NCBI GenBank assembly: GCA_003132865.1
Contig: PKYZ01000217.1
Span: 9,045 to 18,232, forward strand
Origin: Bryobacterales bacterium
GTDB lineage: Bacteria; Acidobacteriota; Terriglobia; Bryobacterales; Bryobacteraceae
Reading direction: 5' to 3'
DNA: 9,188 nt
Both the position numbers and the translations under genes were made by a program. Every line of letters starts with the position of its first letter. Within the stretch, counting starts at the first letter, position 1. Below are positions 1 to 6,661 of this stretch, piece after piece. The notes below the pieces were generated by a model. It was not told where the DNA came from. It saw only the letters and a program-made list of their open reading frames with translations, and did not search any database.

Positions 1-1757
1 CTCGGCTGGGTACCGGAAGGTTTAATGGTGAGCAGGCTGCTTTGCGAGAGTCCGTTATAGATCACTCTGATCGTTGCCGTCGAGATGGACGAGATGGCGG
101 ATGTGGTCACCAGGAATGCCGCGGTGTTCAGTCCCGCAGCCACTGACAGAACAGGCGTTACCTGGACGGAGGGATTATCGCTGGAAACCGACAGCGCCGC
201 ACCCGAGGATGGGGCAGGTCCAGTTAGCATGACCGTTGCCGTAGACGGGGATCCGCCCGTGACGGTGAAAGGAGCAAGGGTCAGAGAACTCGGCGCGAGA
301 GGGGTCCCCGGAGGCACAACCGTAACGACCGCGCTCTGCGTCTGTCCGTTATACGTCGCCGTCACATTTACTGGCGCGATGAAACCGATCGGCGACGTGT
401 TCACGGCAAACGTCGCGGTGGTAGCGCCGGGTTGGACTGTCACCGCATTAGTTACGGGTGCAATAGCTTGAAAGCTACCCGTCAGCGTGATGGTCGAACC
501 CTCAATCGGTGCCGGACTGGTTAGCGTTACAGTTCCGGTCGCCGCGGAACCGCTGTTCACTGTAGTCGGGCTAAAGCTCAGCGACGCCAGATAAGGGAGC
601 GGGGGAACCAGCGTAAGCGGCAGACTGTACGACACGCCATTGCAGCTCGCGGTCAAAGCTACATTGTTGACCGAACTGACCGCCGAAGTTGTCGCCGTGA
701 AGTTCACAGACGCGAAACCTTGGGGGATGTTGACCGTGGGAGGAACCTGAACGAGCGTGCTATTAGACGAAAGTGACACATTCACGCCGCCGGACGGTGC
801 AAGACCGCTGATCTCAACGGTTCCAGCGACATTCGATCCGCCGGTTACTTCAACCGGGTTCAGGCTGAAGCCTAGCAGGACTAGCGGATAGATCGTTACA
901 GACCCTTGGGCCGAGCCGCCATTATAAGTTGCAGTGACCGTCGCGCTCGTCTGCGAACTAATTCCCGCGGTGGTCGCGGCCACAGAGACGCTGGTCGCCC
1001 CGGTGGGTACAGGCACGCTTCCGGGCACCTGAAGCGCGGACGGATTGGAACTCACCAGAGAAATAGCCGCGCCCGCCGGGGCGGGGCCGTTTAAGTACAC
1101 GGTGAACTGTGCGGCGGACCCGGCGGCCACGGTTGAGGGATAGAAGGAAACCCCTTCCGCAACAACGGGCAGAACAGTCACGGTCGCCCCATACTGCGTA
1201 TTGTTGTAGCTGGCGATGATGGTCGCCCCGACCGTGTTGGAAGTAAACGACGTTGTAATTGGGAATGCCACGCTGGTGTAGCCCGGTTGCACGGTAGCTG
1301 TATGCGAGGATGGAACTTGTGCAAAGCTGGGGTTGTTGCTGGAAAGATTGACGACCGCGCCAGTAGCAGGTGCTGGTCCGGTGAGAAACACATTTCCCTG
1401 CGTCGCATAGCCGCCGACAATGGTCGGCGGAGTGATCGTGAAAGAACTCAGGAGCACGGACCCGCCCGACGGCGCAACGGTGACGGTTGCGTTTGCCGAT
1501 GAGCCGGCGTAGGTTGCGGTGACCGTCACGGCGGTCGAAGTGCTAACACTCCCACTCGCCACTGAAACGCTTGCTGTGGTATTTCCTGCCGCTATGGGAA
1601 TGCTGGACGGCGCCGGAAAAGCCGAGGTATTGGAACTCGTGAGCGTCACTTGGGCGCCCCCAGCTGGTGCCGGCCCATTCAAGGTGACCGTCACGGTGGC
1701 CGAGGACCCGGTCGTGATGGTGGTTGGACTGATGGCAAAGCTCGCCAGGGTTGGGGC
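1..1757 (-). repeat. Six tandem Ig-like domains of 94-101 residues within the secreted hydrolase
   Basis: Units begin at about residues 728, 828, 927, 1021, 1116 and 1217 of the hydrolase (plus-strand positions 1757, 1457, 1160, 878, 593 and 290). Each unit has the same order of signatures: an F/L-x-P-x-x-V start, GS/GG, a V-x-L-x-G-PAP turn, SSN or SSD, a VP...V-x-x-G segment, and near the end an A-T-Y-N-G-type strand followed by V-T-V. They are clearly diverged at protein level, so this is an old domain array rather than a recent DNA duplication. The last unit is almost complete at the window edge and more units may follow. The likely role is a rigid surface stalk or a carbohydrate/protein-binding spacer. 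Confidence 0.85.
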
Positions 1758-3938
1758 AATAGTGACAAAACTAAACGGCGGTTGGGTCCAGTTACCAAAC
1801 TGAAGCGTACCGCGCGCGTGTACCTCCCAATAGTACGTCGTGGCCGCCTGGAGAACGCCTGCAGGTGGCGTGTAGGTTGTGCCAAGCGGCGTGACATCGA
1901 GAACGCAGCCCACTCCGCAATTAGGCGACGTGGGGTCCGTTGGCAGCGCGGCAGGATTCGTCGCTACCAGTAGCCGATAAGAAGGTGGGTTGCCGACTGG
2001 GGACCATGTGAACGTCGGCGCCGTTGCAACATTAGTGCTGGAATTGGGCGGCGTCAAGAGGGTAGGGCTTGGCAGCGTTCCCAGCGTCGTAAAAGTAAAG
2101 ACGCCGCCCGGCACCGTTATCGTGCCATTGCTTGCTTCCAATTGGTAGTAGTAGGTCGTGTTGGACTCCAGGCCCCCAAGCGCGAACGAGAGGTTCTGCG
2201 CGGCTGTTCCCGACCCGAGGGCTTGTACGGGCGTCGTATTGCCGAAAGTGTTGCTCGTCCCCCATTCAAACCATGCCGTGGTGTTTGCTCCGTTCGGACT
2301 TGCCGTCCCGAGAAGCGTTGCCCCGTCGCCCGATATTCCTGTGGCTTGTTGGGTCGTCGCGGTGGGGGGAGCGGGCGTACCGGAGGGGAAGCTCACCGAG
2401 AATGTCAATGCCCAATTTCCAGGCTGAATGTAGCAAGGAGAGCAAGAGCTTCCGTCGGCATTCTGGCCTTGGATCGTTGGCGCGCCTGCGCCTACCGGTC
2501 CGCCAGAAACGTACGTGAGGGCGTATGGGGCAGGAGACAACGGCGGGACCTGCGGCACCTGAAGAGACGGCGGTACCTGATTTCCCTGCAACGTCTGCTG
2601 CGGACTAGTAATTGGTATGGATGCGTTTGGAGTCTGCAAGGCCAAAGTGATCGAACCTGAGTATAGCTGGCCGTTGCTGTAGGTCGTTTGGATTCTTACG
2701 GTGGTCAACTGCCCTGCAGTATACATGCCTACCCGCTGATACACTAGATCCCCTGTTTGTACCTGGGCGCTAGTGTGCCCGTCGCCAAGGCAGGGCAGAA
2801 GGTGAAGGATACCTGGAACGGGAGTCGGGGGCAGGACGCCAAATTGCGATCCCTCGAGGAGTGAGCAATTCGGGTCCCCAGTGATCGATGTGTCTATCCA
2901 CGAAAACGAATTTGAATAATCGCTGAGTCCCTCAAAGGTTTTTGGCAGTGGCTCAACGATAGATTGGCTATCGTTGGGAACTACGTAATCCCAAGTACAG
3001 GTAGATGCGGGAGTCAAAATGCAGGCGACGGAAAATGGGTAATTGTCGTAATAATTAATAATCCCGTCGACTGTAAGCCCATTAGGAAATGGCTGCGCCC
3101 AGCCATAATAGGGGCCCCCTTGGTCGTTATTGTATGATCTATGGTAGTTGAGCGCCTGCACCATAGCGCTCTGTGGATTCAGCTCCGATACGGTTAAGAT
3201 TCCAGCACCGCCTAAGCCGTCAAAAAACCAACCTGCAAGGTTAGTATAATCTCCCCCCGCATTGGCGCCGTCCAGTGTGATCAGGTGTCCTACTTCACCC
3301 GAATACGTTAGCGATCCGGGCAGATAGCAGGGCTGGGAAGCGTTAGTGCACGGGCCTGGGTAGGTTGAACCCAGTTCCTCAATGTAGGCCCTGGCGTCGA
3401 GAGCGCCCATGCTGTGCGCGATTACGATCACGTCCCGCACATAGGTAAGGCCGGAAATAGCCTTGAGCACTTGCGACAGCTCGTAAGCCTTCGTGATTAT
3501 CGAAACCTGGTCCACCGTCCACGGGTCGAACGTTAATACGTTAGTTGCCCAACCATAGAAGCTGATTGCGAAATTGCGGGCATCACACGGAACATTTTCG
3601 CTGCTCGCGACGGGACCAGGGGACAGATCATCGCCCGCCGCTTGAGCCAAGCGGACATTTGTGCCGTCGAAGTACAGATCATACTCCATCTGTGCGTTGG
3701 CACTCGAATAGCCTGGAGTGCCCGCCAGCGACTGCACCACATTGCCTCTTATACCGCCGCTACCACCCCAGGCAGTCGAATTTTCGTTGAATCCCGGCAC
3801 GAAAAGAATTGGACGTGTAGCCGTCGCATCCGTGCACTGCCCCTCAGAGGTACTCGCTGCGCAGAAGATGAAGCCGAGGGCCGCCACTAGCGGCAACAGG
3901 CTCGCGGTCGCCGTATTCTTCGTGAAACGAGGTGTCAT
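1..3938 (-). CDS. Secreted alpha/beta hydrolase (lipase/esterase-like) with FN3 and Ig-like repeat stalk; 3' end cut by window
   Basis: The frame stays open from the ATG at 3938 to the left edge, 1312 codons. I checked most of it codon by codon and sampled the rest. Residues 1-30 look like a signal peptide (RFTK, then a hydrophobic stretch through LVAALGFIFCAA); FIFC is a poor lipobox, so secretion rather than a lipoprotein is likelier. Residues 43-390 resemble a lipase-type alpha/beta hydrolase: PGF at 48-50 near the expected oxyanion strand, nucleophile elbow AHSMG with Ser176, NDS with Asp323, and GDGH with His388 as the likely triad. Many cysteines (35, 118, 197, 204, 306, 314, 358, 383) suggest disulfides outside the cytoplasm. 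Then come a beta-rich region with a proline-rich linker (453-473), FN3-like domains at about 523-620 and 623-727, and six Ig-like repeats. Start choice: GGAGC lies 7 nt upstream. It is divergent from the membrane regulator, which may control it. Substrate is unknown; a PGAP1-like or polyester esterase is equally possible. Confidence 0.88.
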   Translation of the reverse strand, partial: MTPRFTKNTATASLLPLVAALGFIFCAASTSEGQCTDATATRPILFVPGFNENSTAWGGSGGIRGNVVQSLAGTPGYSSANAQMEYDLYFDGTNVRLAQAAGDDLSPGPVASSENVPCDARNFAISFYGWATNVLTFDPWTVDQVSIITKAYELSQVLKAISGLTYVRDVIVIAHSMGALDARAYIEELGSTYPGPCTNASQPCYLPGSLTYSGEVGHLITLDGANAGGDYTNLAGWFFDGLGGAGILTVSELNPQSAMVQALNYHRSYNNDQGGPYYGWAQPFPNGLTVDGIINYYDNYPFSVACILTPASTCTWDYVVPNDSQSIVEPLPKTFEGLSDYSNSFSWIDTSITGDPNCSLLEGSQFGVLPPTPVPGILHLLPCLGDGHTSAQVQTGDLVYQRVGMYTAGQLTTVRIQTTYSNGQLYSGSITLALQTPNASIPITSPQQTLQGNQVPPSLQVPQVPPLSPAPYALTYVSGGPVGAGAPTIQGQNADGSSCSPCYIQPGNWALTFSVSFPSGTPAPPTATTQQATGISGDGATLLGTASPNGANTTAWFEWGTSNTFGNTTPVQALGSGTAAQNLSFALGGLESNTTYYYQLEASNGTITVPGGVFTFTTLGTLPSPTLLTPPNSSTNVATAPTFTWSPVGNPPSYRLLVATNPAALPTDPTSPNCGVGCVLDVTPLGTTYTPPAGVLQAATTYYWEVHARGTLQFGNWTQPPFSFVTIAPTLASFAISPTTITTGSSATVTVTLNGPAPAGGAQVTLTSSNTSAFPAPSSIPIAAGNTTASVSVASGSVSTSTAVTVTATYAGSSANATVTVAPSGGSVLLSSFTITPPTIVGGYATQGNVFLTGPAPATGAVVNLSSNNPSFAQVPSSHTATVQPGYTSVAFPITTSFTSNTVGATIIASYNNTQYGATVTVLPVVAEGVSFYPSTVAAGSAAQFTVYLNGPAPAGAAISLVSSNPSALQVPGSVPVPTGATSVSVAATTAGISSQTSATVTATYNGGSAQGSVTIYPLVLLGFSLNPVEVTGGSNVAGTVEISGLAPSGGVNVSLSSNSTLVQVPPTVNIPQGFASVNFTATTSAVSSVNNVALTASCNGVSYSLPLTLVPPLPYLASLSFSPTTVNSGSAATGTVTLTSPAPIEGSTITLTGSFQAIAPVTNAVTVQPGATTATFAVNTSPIGFIAPVNVTATYNGQTQSAVVTVVPPGTPLAPSSLTLAPFTVTGGSPSTATVMLTGPAPSSGAALSVSSDNPSVQVTPVLSVAAGLNTAAFLVTTSAISSISTATIRVIYNGLSQSSLLTIKPSGTQP

Positions 3939-3945
3939 CTATTTT

Positions 3946-3950
3946 GCTCC
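3946..3950 (-). promoter_or_regulatory. Ribosome binding site of the secreted hydrolase
   Basis: Read on the minus strand, GGAGC lies 7 nt before the ATG at 3938. It fixes the start immediately ahead of the signal-peptide-like sequence. Confidence 0.7.
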
Positions 3951-3988
3951 GCGGGCCGGTGGTTCCCGACTTCTCGTACTCCCGAACG

Positions 3989-4017
3989 CTTATAATTCTG
4001 GTACGCCCAGTACGCAA
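3989..4017 (-). promoter_or_regulatory. Candidate sigma-70-type promoter for the secreted hydrolase
   Basis: On the minus strand, TTGCGT (4017-4012) is followed by a 17-nt spacer and TATAAG (3994-3989). The -10 matches the consensus at 5 of 6 positions and the -35 at 3 of 6. Transcription would start near 3982, giving a leader of about 44 nt with the GGAGC ribosome site inside it. This rests on spacing and sequence match only. Confidence 0.4.
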
Positions 4018-4046
4018 TGGCCGTGTGATGTGAACGCCTCAGGGAA

Positions 4047-4070
4047 GCACTTCGGCACAGCGCCGAATGC
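4047..4070. other. Intergenic stem-loop
   Basis: GCA-c-TTCGGC (4047-4056) pairs with GCCGAA-TGC (4062-4070) around a 5-nt loop: nine base pairs with one bulged C. No T-run follows on either strand, so it does not look like an intrinsic terminator. It lies between the candidate hydrolase promoter and the 11-bp repeats and could be an operator palindrome, a leader hairpin, or chance. Confidence 0.35.
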
Positions 4071-4131
4071 TATCCTGAACGGCGAGGCGGCCAGCCTGAC
4101 CATTGAAGAGCACAACACCGGCAAAGCGCAT

Positions 4132-4148
4132 TTGAATTATAGTATATT
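4132..4148. promoter_or_regulatory. AT-rich promoter-like block in the divergent intergenic region
   Basis: This stretch stands out from its GC-rich surroundings and carries -10-like hexamers on both strands: TATAGT (4138-4143) and TATATT (4143-4148) on the plus strand, and TATAAT (4141-4136) on the minus strand. No convincing -35 sits at the right distance for either plus-strand hexamer. It may be the core promoter of the regulator gene or a second upstream promoter of the hydrolase. The 11-bp repeats begin 15 bp to its right. Confidence 0.35.
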
Positions 4149-4162
4149 GTGGCGGGATCCGA

Positions 4163-4201
4163 GCTGAAAATACGCTGAATAGTTGCTGAAATTTAGCTGG
4201 A
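4163..4201 (+). promoter_or_regulatory. Four direct repeats GCTGAA with exact 11-bp period, likely operator of the winged-helix regulator
   Basis: GCTGAA occurs at 4163, 4174 and 4185, and GCTGGA at 4196; the 5-nt spacers AATAC, TAGTT and ATTTA are AT-rich. OmpR/PhoB-family winged helices bind head-to-tail on direct repeats spaced about one helical turn (the pho box has an 11-bp period), and the gene starting 26 bp downstream encodes exactly such a DNA-binding domain. Placement just downstream of the -10-like hexamers would fit autorepression. On the other strand the repeats lie upstream of the hydrolase and could serve activation. The binding assignment is inference. Confidence 0.55.
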
Positions 4202-4226
4202 TGATCCCTAACGCCTCGGAAACGAG

Positions 4227-5699
4227 ATGCCGTCCGACACCAGCGGGACAGATGAACAGCTCGTAGCGTGCTTCGGCGCTTTTAGGCTTGACCACCACTT
4301 GCGTTCGCTGCAGCGCGCCGATCAACCGGTCCGGCTTAGCGCCAAGCCCCTGGCTACGCTTGAGTTCCTCATCCGGAACCGCCACCGCGTGGTGGCCAAA
4401 ACGGAACTTCTGCGCGAGGTATGGGGCGGACATCAGGAAATCAATACCGTCGAGCAGGCAGTTGGCCAAGTCAGAAGGGCTTTGGGAGACGACTCCTCCC
4501 AGCCGCGGTTTATCGAGACGGTACCGGGCCAAGGATACCGCTTTATCGCAGAGGTGCAGGCCCCGGTCCGTACCCACACATCAGCGGGAGTTACAAGCGC
4601 CGGCCCACGTCGCCGCCGCCCTTTGATCGCGGCCGTGCCTGGGGCGCTGGTTGTCGTCATCGTGGCCGGATTCGCGGTCAATCACCTGTTCCGCCAGCCG
4701 GATCGGGTCGCCCGCGTGGTCGTGAGCGGAAGGTCGCTGGCCGCTCTAAACGCCACCGGCGCGATACTCTGGACGCACGAGTTTGACGCACCCCTCCAAG
4801 AGCCGCCGCCCGAAGAGGCTGCTTGGCGGACCCAGATCGTAGACGTGGACGGCGACAGGTTCCCGGAAATTCTCATGGTCGCGACCAGCGCCCGCGAGCT
4901 TCTGTCCACCTCGGAAAGGCTTTTCTGCTTTTCCTCTAGGGGGAAGGTGCTTTGGCAGTACGAGCCGCAAGTGGATGTCGAATTCGGTACGCCTGGCATG
5001 AAGGGTTTGTGGAAATTCGAGGATGTTCTCGTCACGTCCGGGGACCGTGGCTCCTCCATCTGGATTGCGGTCGTCCACGCGGTCTGGTGGCCTTCGTTCA
5101 TCGTCCGCCTCTCGGCCACTGGTGTTGCCAAGTTGGCGTTCGCAAATCCGGGAAACGTCAGGTCCCTGCGGAGAATCGAGACAAAATCCGGTTCGTATAT
5201 TCTGGCGGCCGGGGTCAACAACGGCTATCGGCGGGCGTTCGTCGCGATGCTTGCGGAAAATGCTGCTCCCGCTACGTCGCCCGAGGCCGTTGAGGCTGCG
5301 TACCGATGCGTCCGAGGCTGCCCGAGCGGCCGGCCTTACCGATACATCCTGCTGCCGCAGTCGGAGGTCGGCGCGGCGATGTACCCTTACAGCATCGGGG
5401 AAAAGATACTCACTCGACCAGGCGGGCTAATTGTGCAAACCATGGAGGTTCCTGCGGGTGACCTTAGGCCGGGCGGCAGGCCTGGCGCTTTTTTCTATTT
5501 CTCCAACGACCTTCAGCCCGAGGGTGTCGCTTATGCCGAGGGCTATCGCCAAGTTCATGAAAGCTTAGAGAAGCGGGGTCGCATCACGCACCGCTTCAAG
5601 GACTGCCCCGAGCAGAAGAGCCCCGCAGTTCTTGATGTGTGCGACGAGAACGGACACTGGAGCCGGATGGCCGTGCCGCGTGTGCCTTCATCCAACTGA
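4227..5699 (+). CDS. Membrane-anchored winged-helix transcriptional regulator (CadC/ToxR-like) with periplasmic FG-GAP-like sensor
   Basis: 490 residues. Residues 14-108 form an OmpR/PhoB-type winged helix: F-G-x-F-R-L-D start, LSAKPLATLEFLI helix, a recognition-helix region around 72-87 (NTVEQAVGQVRRAL), and the wing ending RFIETVPGQGYRFIA (94-108). After a basic patch RRRR (128-131), residues about 132-155 are a single membrane span, giving a cytoplasmic N-terminus and a periplasmic C-terminus. The 335-residue outer part contains DVDGDRFPEI (206-215), an FG-GAP/VCBS-type calcium-loop pattern, and strands such as GAILW and GKVLWQY typical of PQQ- or WD-like propellers, so a beta-propeller sensor is likely; its ligand is unknown. 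The DNA-binding domain needs no phosphorylation partner in this architecture. The ATG at 4227 has only a weak GGA 6 nt upstream. It is divergent from the secreted hydrolase, and a row of 11-bp repeats lies just upstream. Confidence 0.85.
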   Translation: MPSDTSGTDEQLVACFGAFRLDHHLRSLQRADQPVRLSAKPLATLEFLIRNRHRVVAKTELLREVWGGHQEINTVEQAVGQVRRALGDDSSQPRFIETVPGQGYRFIAEVQAPVRTHTSAGVTSAGPRRRRPLIAAVPGALVVVIVAGFAVNHLFRQPDRVARVVVSGRSLAALNATGAILWTHEFDAPLQEPPPEEAAWRTQIVDVDGDRFPEILMVATSARELLSTSERLFCFSSRGKVLWQYEPQVDVEFGTPGMKGLWKFEDVLVTSGDRGSSIWIAVVHAVWWPSFIVRLSATGVAKLAFANPGNVRSLRRIETKSGSYILAAGVNNGYRRAFVAMLAENAAPATSPEAVEAAYRCVRGCPSGRPYRYILLPQSEVGAAMYPYSIGEKILTRPGGLIVQTMEVPAGDLRPGGRPGAFFYFSNDLQPEGVAYAEGYRQVHESLEKRGRITHRFKDCPEQKSPAVLDVCDENGHWSRMAVPRVPSSN

Positions 5700-5708
5700 A
5701 GGTGGTCC

Positions 5709-5984
5709 GGTCCGCTCGCGCCGGCCGGTCGCCTGGTCACCTGCGGCGCCACCACCGGCTTCGACGCCAAGGTGGACCTGCGCTTCCTGTTCAGCCGCCA
5801 GCTTTCGCTGCTGGGATCGTTCATGGGGACCATCGGAGAGCTGCACCGGGTGTTGCAGTTCGTCTTCCGCGGACAGTTGAAGCCGGTGATCGACCGGGTC
5901 TATCCGCGGGAGGACATCCGCGCGGCGCACGAGAGGCTGGAGAATAAGGAGCAGTTTGGCAAGGTGGTGGTGGTGGTGCCGTAG
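5709..5984 (+). pseudogene. Truncated medium-chain (zinc-type) alcohol dehydrogenase / quinone oxidoreductase, C-terminal remnant
   Basis: About 91 codons, ending at TAG 5982-5984, read as the C-terminal end of an MDR-family dehydrogenase: GRLVTCGATTG at the end of the Rossmann core, then FDAKVDLRFLF, LLGSFMGT, LQFVFRGQLKPVIDRVYP and the closing RLENKEQFGKVVVVV. Family members usually have about 330-350 residues, so the catalytic zinc domain and most of the cofactor-binding fold are missing. A GTG at 5772 could start a 70-codon piece, but nothing suggests function. The remnant is in the same frame as the upstream regulator and begins within a few codons of that gene's stop, which marks a rearrangement breakpoint near 5700. 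No other part of this gene is seen in the window. Confidence 0.75.
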
Positions 5985-5987
5985 CGC

Positions 5988-6179
5988 CTAGCCAGCCTTG
6001 TGCGAATTCGCGGACGCCTGTAACCGTTCGCGCAGACGCTCTCTGGTAAGAACCTTCGCCTCCCCAGATCTGGCCGCCTCTATCAGATCGCGTGAGATCC
6101 GGCTGCGGTTCCGATACCACCATTGAGCCTCTTCAGCCTCACTGTTGAATTTCGGAACGACCCTCTGGTTCACGGCCAT
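5988..6179 (-). CDS. Small protein resembling CopG/BrnA-type antitoxins
   Basis: 63 residues from the ATG at 6179; a TTG at 6200 would add 7. The sequence starts VPKFNSEAEEAQWW, a pattern shared by antitoxins of the CopG-antitoxin group (I/V-P-x-F-x-S/N-E-x-E-E-x-x-W/F), then has basic helices (RNRSRISRDLIEAARSGEA; RERLRERLQAS). That suggests a small helical DNA-binding or antitoxin-like protein. A GGGG lies 10 nt before the chosen start. It ends 3 bp from the dehydrogenase remnant on the other strand and lies 24 bp downstream of the coiled-coil gene in the same direction, so the two may be cotranscribed. No toxin gene is adjacent; it could be an orphan antitoxin, a decayed pair, or an unrelated small regulator. 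Confidence 0.55.
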   Translation of the reverse strand: MAVNQRVVPKFNSEAEEAQWWYRNRSRISRDLIEAARSGEAKVLTRERLRERLQASANSHKAG

Positions 6180-6203
6180 CGGAATGTGACCCCGCTCCAA
6201 CGG

Positions 6204-6554
6204 CTACGCCGCGGGCGGCATGTTGAGGCGCTTCTCGACTTCGAGCAGACGCGTTTCGACGCTTCCGAGGCGGCTGCGGATGGCGGCTTGGTCGCTGTCA
6301 ATCTCGGCGAGCCGCTTCTGATTGCTCTCGGCCAAATTGTAGAAGGCTTTGAGGAGCCGTGTTTCCCCGTCGGCGATGCGTTCCACGAGGTCGTTGTACA
6401 TGTGGTTCGTCTCCGAACGGAGTTGGTCCACCTGTGTTACAAGGTCAGAACGGACGTGGTCCACCTGTGCTTTAAGGCCAGAACCAAGCTCGTCCATGTG
6501 TCCTTTAAGATCGGCGATATCGCCTTTGGTAGCTGGCGCGTTTGGATCTTCCAT
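6204..6554 (-). CDS. Small coiled-coil protein, function unknown
   Basis: 116 residues from the ATG at 6554. That start is chosen because AAGGAG (6566-6561) stands 6 nt upstream; an in-frame ATG at 6599 lacks such support. After a short head (MEDPNAPATKGDIADLK) nearly the whole protein shows heptad-like spacing of L, V, I and A with many charged residues (LRSETNHMYNDLVERIADGE, then TRLLKAFYNLAE, then LGSVETRLLEVEKRLNMPPAA), so a long alpha-helical coiled coil is expected. No signal peptide or membrane segment is seen, which suggests a cytoplasmic protein. I associate similar short proteins ending in KRLN-PPAA with acidobacterial genomes, but assign no function. It is divergent from the FkbH-type gene and upstream of the antitoxin-like gene. 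Confidence 0.7.
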   Translation of the reverse strand: MEDPNAPATKGDIADLKGHMDELGSGLKAQVDHVRSDLVTQVDQLRSETNHMYNDLVERIADGETRLLKAFYNLAESNQKRLAEIDSDQAAIRSRLGSVETRLLEVEKRLNMPPAA

Positions 6555-6560
6555 ACGGGT

Positions 6561-6566
6561 CTCCTT
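6561..6566 (-). promoter_or_regulatory. Strong ribosome binding site of the coiled-coil gene
   Basis: AAGGAG on the minus strand ends 6 nt before the ATG at 6554, and this decides the start in favour of the 116-residue product. Confidence 0.65.
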
Positions 6567-6642
6567 ACACTGTACGACAAATGTGCCCACTCCACACAAC
6601 GGGACCGAGGGCCGCAGCCCCGGCGCACCGCCCGCCGCCCCC

Positions 6643-6648
6643 TATAAT
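6643..6648 (+). promoter_or_regulatory. Perfect TATAAT -10-like hexamer before the FkbH-type gene
   Basis: TATAAT sits in a very GC-rich stretch with no recognisable -35 at 16-18 bp. If used, transcription would start around 6655, only a few bases before the ATG at 6662, giving a nearly leaderless message. It also overlaps the alternative in-frame ATG at 6647, which argues for the later start. Confidence 0.3.
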
Positions 6649-6661
6649 GGTGGTGAATCCG

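Noticed and set aside
1..1757. Possible DNA-level tandem repeat or CRISPR-like array in the left part
   Set aside because: The periodicity of about 285-300 bp is that of diverged Ig-like protein domains; there are no identical short repeats with unique spacers.
85..2660. Several plus-strand open frames of 60-170 codons opposite the hydrolase gene (e.g. 85-471, 1519-1803, 2142-2660)
   Set aside because: They are mirror frames of a continuous minus-strand coding sequence with clear domain structure; their translations are low-complexity or Arg-rich and match nothing.
3718..4167. Plus-strand open frame of 149 codons running from the hydrolase 5' end into the intergenic region
   Set aside because: Over half of it is antisense to the signal peptide and catalytic domain of the hydrolase, it lacks a ribosome site, and no family pattern is seen.
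4682..5221. Minus-strand frame of 179 codons inside the regulator gene
   Set aside because: It is antisense to the sensor domain of a well-supported regulator and looks like a compositional shadow.
6123..6647. Plus-strand frame of 174 codons opposite the coiled-coil gene
   Set aside because: The minus-strand gene has a strong ribosome site and regular heptads; the plus-strand frame has neither.
6542..6661. Upstream extension of the FkbH-type protein by 40 residues
   Set aside because: The extra residues are Pro/Arg-rich, overlap the 5' end and ribosome site of the divergent coiled-coil gene, and precede the point where FkbH-like sequence begins.
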